Shown in pieces: positions 60,104 through 64,000 of a stretch of 64,000 nucleotides of DNA. The DNA is from Nocardia terpenica (GTDB taxonomy: Bacteria > Actinomycetota > Actinomycetes > Mycobacteriales > Mycobacteriaceae): assembly GCF_013186535.1 (NCBI RefSeq), contig NZ_JABMCZ010000002.1, forward strand, positions 1-64,000, given 5' to 3'. A program made the translations under genes and the position numbers. The stretch's first letter is position 1. Each line of letters opens with the position of its first letter. The notes beneath the pieces were generated by a model. The model was not told the origin of the DNA. It did no database searches and worked only from the letters and a program-made list of their open reading frames with translations.

Positions 60104-62617
60104 TCATGCGGCGGACTTCTTCAGGCGCAGGCGCGACCAGGTGAGCCCGGCCAGCGCGGCGGTCAGCACCAGCAGCATTCCGATGTCCAGCAACCAGAAT
60201 CCCGACTTGTGCTGCCAGAGCGCATCGGGCTGGGCGTTGACGAACAGCGCCCGCAGGTCCACCGTGGACGATCCGGCGGCGAACCCCCAGCGCGACGGGA
60301 ACAGATAGGACAGCTGCTCGAGCACCACCCGGTTGGTCACCGGGATCATGCCGCCCGCCATCACCAGCTGGCACATGATCACGACGACCAGCAGCGGCAT
60401 CACCTGCTCGTTGGACTTGGCGACGGTCGACAGCAGCAGCCCGATCACCACGCAGGTCACCGCGGTGAACGCCAGGTCGATGTACAGCTCGGCGCTGCCC
60501 GACGGAATCAGCGTGCCCTTGCCCGGCGGATTCTTCCCGGCCAGCACGATGCCCACCAGCACCGCCGACTGCAGCAGCGCGGCCGCGCCGAACACCGTGA
60601 TCTTGGCGAGCAGATACGCCGACGGCAGCAGCCCCACCGCCCGCTCGCGATGGAAGATGGGCCGCTCCCCGACCAGATCGCGCACGGTCAGCGTGGATCC
60701 CATGAAGCACGCGCCGAGAATGAGCACCACCAGCAGCTGCTGGGTCTCGCCGCCACCGCTCGACACCAACGTGCCGTCGGGCATCGGGACCAGCGGGCCG
60801 GGCGCGAATCCGTTCTTGCCCGGCACCACCAGCGACAGCACGCCCAGCACGAACGGCAGCACCACCAGGAACGCCAGATACCCGCGGTCGGCCAGGATGA
60901 GCCGGACCTGCCGCCGCGACAGCGTCGAGAACTGTTTGCGGCCATCGGATTTCGGCGGCTGCCCGGCGACGCCGCGGGGGGCGACCGGCGGGGGCGGCGG
61001 CACGCTGGCCTGCCGGGACCGATAGTTGGCGAAGGCCCGGTCGGGATCGGCGGCCACCCGCGCGAAGATCTCGGCCCAGTCGTTGGTGCCGAGGAAGTCC
61101 CCGACCGCGGCGGGATGCCCGCAGAACGCGGTCTTGCCGCCGGGCGCCAGCAGCAGCACCTGATCGCACATGTCCAGGCACGCCACCGAGTGGGTGACGA
61201 CGATGACCGTGCGGCCCGCGTCGGCCAGCTCCCGCAGCATGGTCATGACCTGCCGGTCCAGCGCCGGGTCCAGGCCGGAGGTGGGCTCGTCGAGCAGCAG
61301 CAGGGCCGGACCGGTGAGCAGCTCCAGCGCCACCGACGCCCGTTTGCGCTGACCGCCGGACAGCCGGTCGACCCGGGTGTCGGCGTGTTCGGTGAGCGAA
61401 AGTTCCTTCAGCACACCGTCGATCACCCGCTGCCGGTCCTGTTTGCTGGAGTCCGGGGGCAGCCGCAGCTCGGCCGCGAAACCGAGGGCCTGGCGCACGG
61501 TGAGCTGGCGGTGCAGCACGTCGTCCTGCGGCACCATGCCGATCCGGCTGCGCATGGCCTCGTATTCGGCGTGCAGGTTGCGGCCCTCGAAGGTGACCAC
61601 GCCCGCGGACGGATGGGTCGTTCCCGCAACGAGTTTCGACAGCGTCGACTTGCCCGCGCCGGACGGGCCGATGAGCGCGGTGAGCGTGCCCCGCCCGGCC
61701 TGCATGTTCACATCGACCAGCAGCTGCTTGTTGCCCTCGACCGCGAACCCGATGCCGTGCACGTGCAGGCCCTGCTCGGCGACCGGCTTCTTGCGGTGCA
61801 CGAGCGTGCCCTCGTGCACGACGAAGTCGATATTGCCGATGGTGACGATGTCGCGCTCGCGCAGCACCGAGCGCTGTTCGCGGCGGCCGTTGACGAAGGT
61901 GCCGTTGGCCGAGCCGAGATCCTCGATGGCCAGGCCCGTGCCGTCGGAGATCAGCCGGGCGTGCCGGCGCGAGGCCAGCGGATCGTTGACGACGATCTGG
62001 TTGTCGCCGGTGCGGCCGATGGCCAGGCCCGCGGCCGGGATCCGGTCGGCGCGCGCGACCGGTGCGGTCCGGGCGCGGGCCCGTACCGGCGGCAGCGCCG
62101 AGGTGTCGGCCTTGGTGGTCATCTCGATAGTGGTCGCGACCGGTTGCGGCGGTTGGTGATTCGGCCGCGGCCGCTGCGGCGGGCCGGAGTGCTGCGGCGG
62201 GGCGGGCGGGCGGCCGGGCGGCGGCGTCGGCGGACGGCCCTGCGGCCCCGGCGAATACGACGGATTCGACCGGCTCGGCGGGGGCGGCGCGACCGGGCGC
62301 ACCCCCGCGGCCGGAACCAGATGCAGCAGCGGCCCGCTGACGGCATCCCCCAGCCGCACCAGCACGGGCCGGTTGATCGAGACCGGCCGGGTCAGTCGCT
62401 GCGCGTCCACGAACACGCCGTTGGTACTTCCGTTGTCGCTCAGTACCCAGGCACCGCCGTGCCAGGCGAGCGTCGCGTGCACCCGGGACACCAGTGGGCT
62501 GTCGACGAACAGCGTCACCTCGGGCGCGCGGCCCAGGGTGACGTGCTGACTCGAATCGAAGACCCGGTCGGTTCCCTCATGACGCACGGTGATCTTCTGC
62601 GCCCCCGATGATGACAT
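60104..62617 (-). CDS. FHA-domain ABC transporter (Rv1747-like ATPase-permease)
   Basis: The 837-residue protein has an N-terminal FHA domain (VTLGRAPEVTLFVDSPLVSRVHATL), a Pro-rich Thr-bearing linker, a second FHA domain (LAIGRTGDNQIVVNDPLASRRHARL), an ABC-G-type ATPase (GPSGAGKSTLSKL, LSGGQRKRASVALELL, LLLLDEPTSGLDP) and a C-terminal six-helix permease. Rv1747 of M. tuberculosis has the same order and is phosphorylated on its linker by PknF; it exports cell-wall lipid intermediates. No kinase gene is adjacent here. Confidence 0.93.
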   Translation of the reverse strand: MSSSGAQKITVRHEGTDRVFDSSQHVTLGRAPEVTLFVDSPLVSRVHATLAWHGGAWVLSDNGSTNGVFVDAQRLTRPVSINRPVLVRLGDAVSGPLLHLVPAAGVRPVAPPPPSRSNPSYSPGPQGRPPTPPPGRPPAPPQHSGPPQRPRPNHQPPQPVATTIEMTTKADTSALPPVRARARTAPVARADRIPAAGLAIGRTGDNQIVVNDPLASRRHARLISDGTGLAIEDLGSANGTFVNGRREQRSVLRERDIVTIGNIDFVVHEGTLVHRKKPVAEQGLHVHGIGFAVEGNKQLLVDVNMQAGRGTLTALIGPSGAGKSTLSKLVAGTTHPSAGVVTFEGRNLHAEYEAMRSRIGMVPQDDVLHRQLTVRQALGFAAELRLPPDSSKQDRQRVIDGVLKELSLTEHADTRVDRLSGGQRKRASVALELLTGPALLLLDEPTSGLDPALDRQVMTMLRELADAGRTVIVVTHSVACLDMCDQVLLLAPGGKTAFCGHPAAVGDFLGTNDWAEIFARVAADPDRAFANYRSRQASVPPPPPVAPRGVAGQPPKSDGRKQFSTLSRRQVRLILADRGYLAFLVVLPFVLGVLSLVVPGKNGFAPGPLVPMPDGTLVSSGGGETQQLLVVLILGACFMGSTLTVRDLVGERPIFHRERAVGLLPSAYLLAKITVFGAAALLQSAVLVGIVLAGKNPPGKGTLIPSGSAELYIDLAFTAVTCVVIGLLLSTVAKSNEQVMPLLVVVIMCQLVMAGGMIPVTNRVVLEQLSYLFPSRWGFAAGSSTVDLRALFVNAQPDALWQHKSGFWLLDIGMLLVLTAALAGLTWSRLRLKKSAA

Positions 62618-62696
62618 GGCCGGGATCCTATTCGATGCCTCGGACCCCGTACGATGCTCTGCACACAGACGCGGCCGACCCGGGGAGGGAGCAGTT

Positions 62697-64000
62697 GTGC
62701 TGAAACGCCAGGTGATTGCGGCACTTGGCGCGCTGTTGCTGGCGGCCACCCTGCTGAGCGGCTGCTCGATGACGGTCGACGGCCGGGCGGTCTCGATCTA
62801 CGACGACCCGTTCCAGGTGGCCGGGCTGCCCACCACCAGCGGCCCCAGCGGGCCGCGCCCCGGCGTCCCCGACACCACGCTCACCGCGGTCGGCGGCGAC
62901 AACGGCGAGATCGACACGCTGGCCCTCGACGCCCTCGACGACATCCAAACCTATTGGCGCAGCGTATACAGCAAGGAATTCGACGGTGAGTTCGCCCCGG
63001 TCACCAAGTTCTACTCGTGGAGCGCGAAGGCGCCGCGGGTGCAGGAATCCCAGTTCTGCAAGGAGACCACCTATCACCTGGTGAACGCCGCGTACTGCCG
63101 CCTGGACAACTCGGTCGGGTGGGACCGCGCGGTGCTGCTGCCGATGATGCGGGACAGCTTCGGCAAGATGGCGGTGGTCATGGTGCTGGCGCACGAGTAC
63201 GGGCACGCCATCCAGACCATGTCTCACATCGTCGGCGCGAAGGATCCGGTGCTGGTGAAGGAGCAGCAGGCCGACTGCTTCGCGGGGGTGTTCATGCGGC
63301 ACGTCGCCGAGGGCGGGTCGAGGCACTTCACGATCAATACCTCCGACGGGCTCAACAGCGTGCTGGCCGCGACGGTGGCGATCCGCGACGCCAATCCGGG
63401 AGATCCGGAGGCCGTGCACGGTTCGGCGTTCGAGCGGGTCACGGCCGTGCAGATCGGTTTCACCGACGGGCCCAAGGGCTGCAAGGCCATCAATATGAAG
63501 GACATCAACCGCCGCCGCAGGAATCTGCCGCAGTCCTTCGGCACCGACGGCACCCACGGCGAGCTGCCGATCACCAAGGACAATCTGGTCGAGCTGGGCA
63601 AGGCGATGGCGGCCGTGATGCCGATGCCCTACGAGCCGACCTACGACTACCACGGCGCGAAGCTGCACTGCCGCGACGGCTCCGACACCGTTCCGGTCTC
63701 GTACTGCCCGTCCACCAACACCATCGGTACCGACGTTCCCGCCCTGGCCGAGCGCGGCGCGGCGAATACCGATGACCAGGACGGATTTCCGACACATATC
63801 GGCGGCGACTACAACGCCTACGTCGTGTTCGTCTCCCGCTACACCCTCGCGGTGCAACGCACCGCGCACCAGGCCCTGACGGGCGCGAAAACCGGCTTAC
63901 GCGCGGCATGCTTATCGGGGGTGATCACCGCGAAGCTCGCCGATCCACACCGGCCGCCCGGCGGCGATATCCAGTTGTCCCTGGGCGATCTGGACAAGGC
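62697..64000 (+). CDS. Lipoprotein zinc metalloprotease (neutral metallopeptidase), 3' end outside the window
   Basis: From GTG (VLKRQVIAALGALLLAATLLSGCSM) the frame is open for at least 434 codons to the edge. The lipobox LLSGC predicts an acylated surface protein. The zinc motif is in VLAHEYGHAIQTM (HExxH type), with the third ligand probably in KEQQADCFAGVF. Four or more later Cys (SQFCKETT, AYCRLDN, KLHCRDG, VSYCPST) could form disulfides. It resembles the YpfJ-type neutral zinc metallopeptidases and mycobacterial LpqM. GGGAGG lies upstream, and it diverges from the FHA/ABC transporter gene. Confidence 0.88.
   Translation, partial: MLKRQVIAALGALLLAATLLSGCSMTVDGRAVSIYDDPFQVAGLPTTSGPSGPRPGVPDTTLTAVGGDNGEIDTLALDALDDIQTYWRSVYSKEFDGEFAPVTKFYSWSAKAPRVQESQFCKETTYHLVNAAYCRLDNSVGWDRAVLLPMMRDSFGKMAVVMVLAHEYGHAIQTMSHIVGAKDPVLVKEQQADCFAGVFMRHVAEGGSRHFTINTSDGLNSVLAATVAIRDANPGDPEAVHGSAFERVTAVQIGFTDGPKGCKAINMKDINRRRRNLPQSFGTDGTHGELPITKDNLVELGKAMAAVMPMPYEPTYDYHGAKLHCRDGSDTVPVSYCPSTNTIGTDVPALAERGAANTDDQDGFPTHIGGDYNAYVVFVSRYTLAVQRTAHQALTGAKTGLRAACLSGVITAKLADPHRPPGGDIQLSLGDLDK

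Overview
This 64 kb window is GC-rich (about 70 %), densely coding actinobacterial DNA. It most likely comes from Nocardia or a close mycolic-acid relative. The evidence is the gene order, which follows the Mycobacterium tuberculosis chromosome from imuB-imuA'-guaA through guaB3-guaB2-DUF5319-rsdA-sigD-Rv3415c-whiB3-groEL1-groES-tsaD-rimI-tsaB-tsaE-alr to nnr, glmS, glmM, rpsI and rplM. Nothing here suggests a phage, plasmid or insertion sequence. I found no tRNA, rRNA or CRISPR array.

Region 1 (1-13.1 kb) is built around the SOS mutasome. dnaE2, imuB and imuA' all lie on the minus strand, and dnaE2 and imuA' each have a LexA-type SOS box. Between dnaE2 and imuB sit an SDR, a sucrase/ferredoxin-like protein, an alpha/beta hydrolase, a tautomerase with a divergent HxlR regulator, and a methyltransferase. 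imuB carries an in-frame 25-residue repeat tract, and about 1 kb of two further tandem repeats separates it from imuA'.

Region 2 (13.1-18.9 kb) encodes envelope signalling: a Ser/Thr kinase, a LuxR-type response regulator with a PspC-domain histidine kinase, a divergent PspC membrane protein with a small partner, and a secreted barnase/RNase Sa-type ribonuclease. Region 3 (19-25.7 kb) is GMP synthesis (guaA, guaB3, guaB) with a hydrolase and DUF5319. Two long hairpins with the same loop flank guaB. Region 4 (25.7-33.4 kb) holds rsdA-sigD, whiB3, sigK with an unusually short RskA, and groES-groEL1 under a CIRCE operator.

Region 5 (33.4-42.8 kb) has an Hsp70-like membrane protein and a chain of minus-strand genes, tsaD-rimI-tsaB and tsaE-hydrolase-alr, most overlapping by 4-8 bp (t6A modification and D-alanine), then an SDR pseudogene, nnr and a cupredoxin lipoprotein. 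Region 6 (42.8-56.8 kb) contains a MarR/MFS pair, glmS and glmM, an ABC-F ATPase, and two type VII secretion-like loci in which an EspC-like small protein precedes a large Pro-rich protein. Region 7 (57-64 kb) is rplM-rpsI, a Pro-rich membrane protein, an Rv1747-type FHA/ABC transporter and a zinc-metalloprotease lipoprotein that runs off the edge.

The most distinctive unexplained feature is a dispersed repeat family seen seven times. It has a hairpin (TCCCGGC-loop-GCCGGGA, loop CAAAAGCNN), usually followed by a local array of 21-24 bp units that each end in the hairpin's right arm. Three copies directly abut or overlap stop codons of the gene in the same orientation. Coordinates of starts were chosen from family alignment and ribosome binding sites. 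Functions rest on recognisable motifs and synteny, without database searches.
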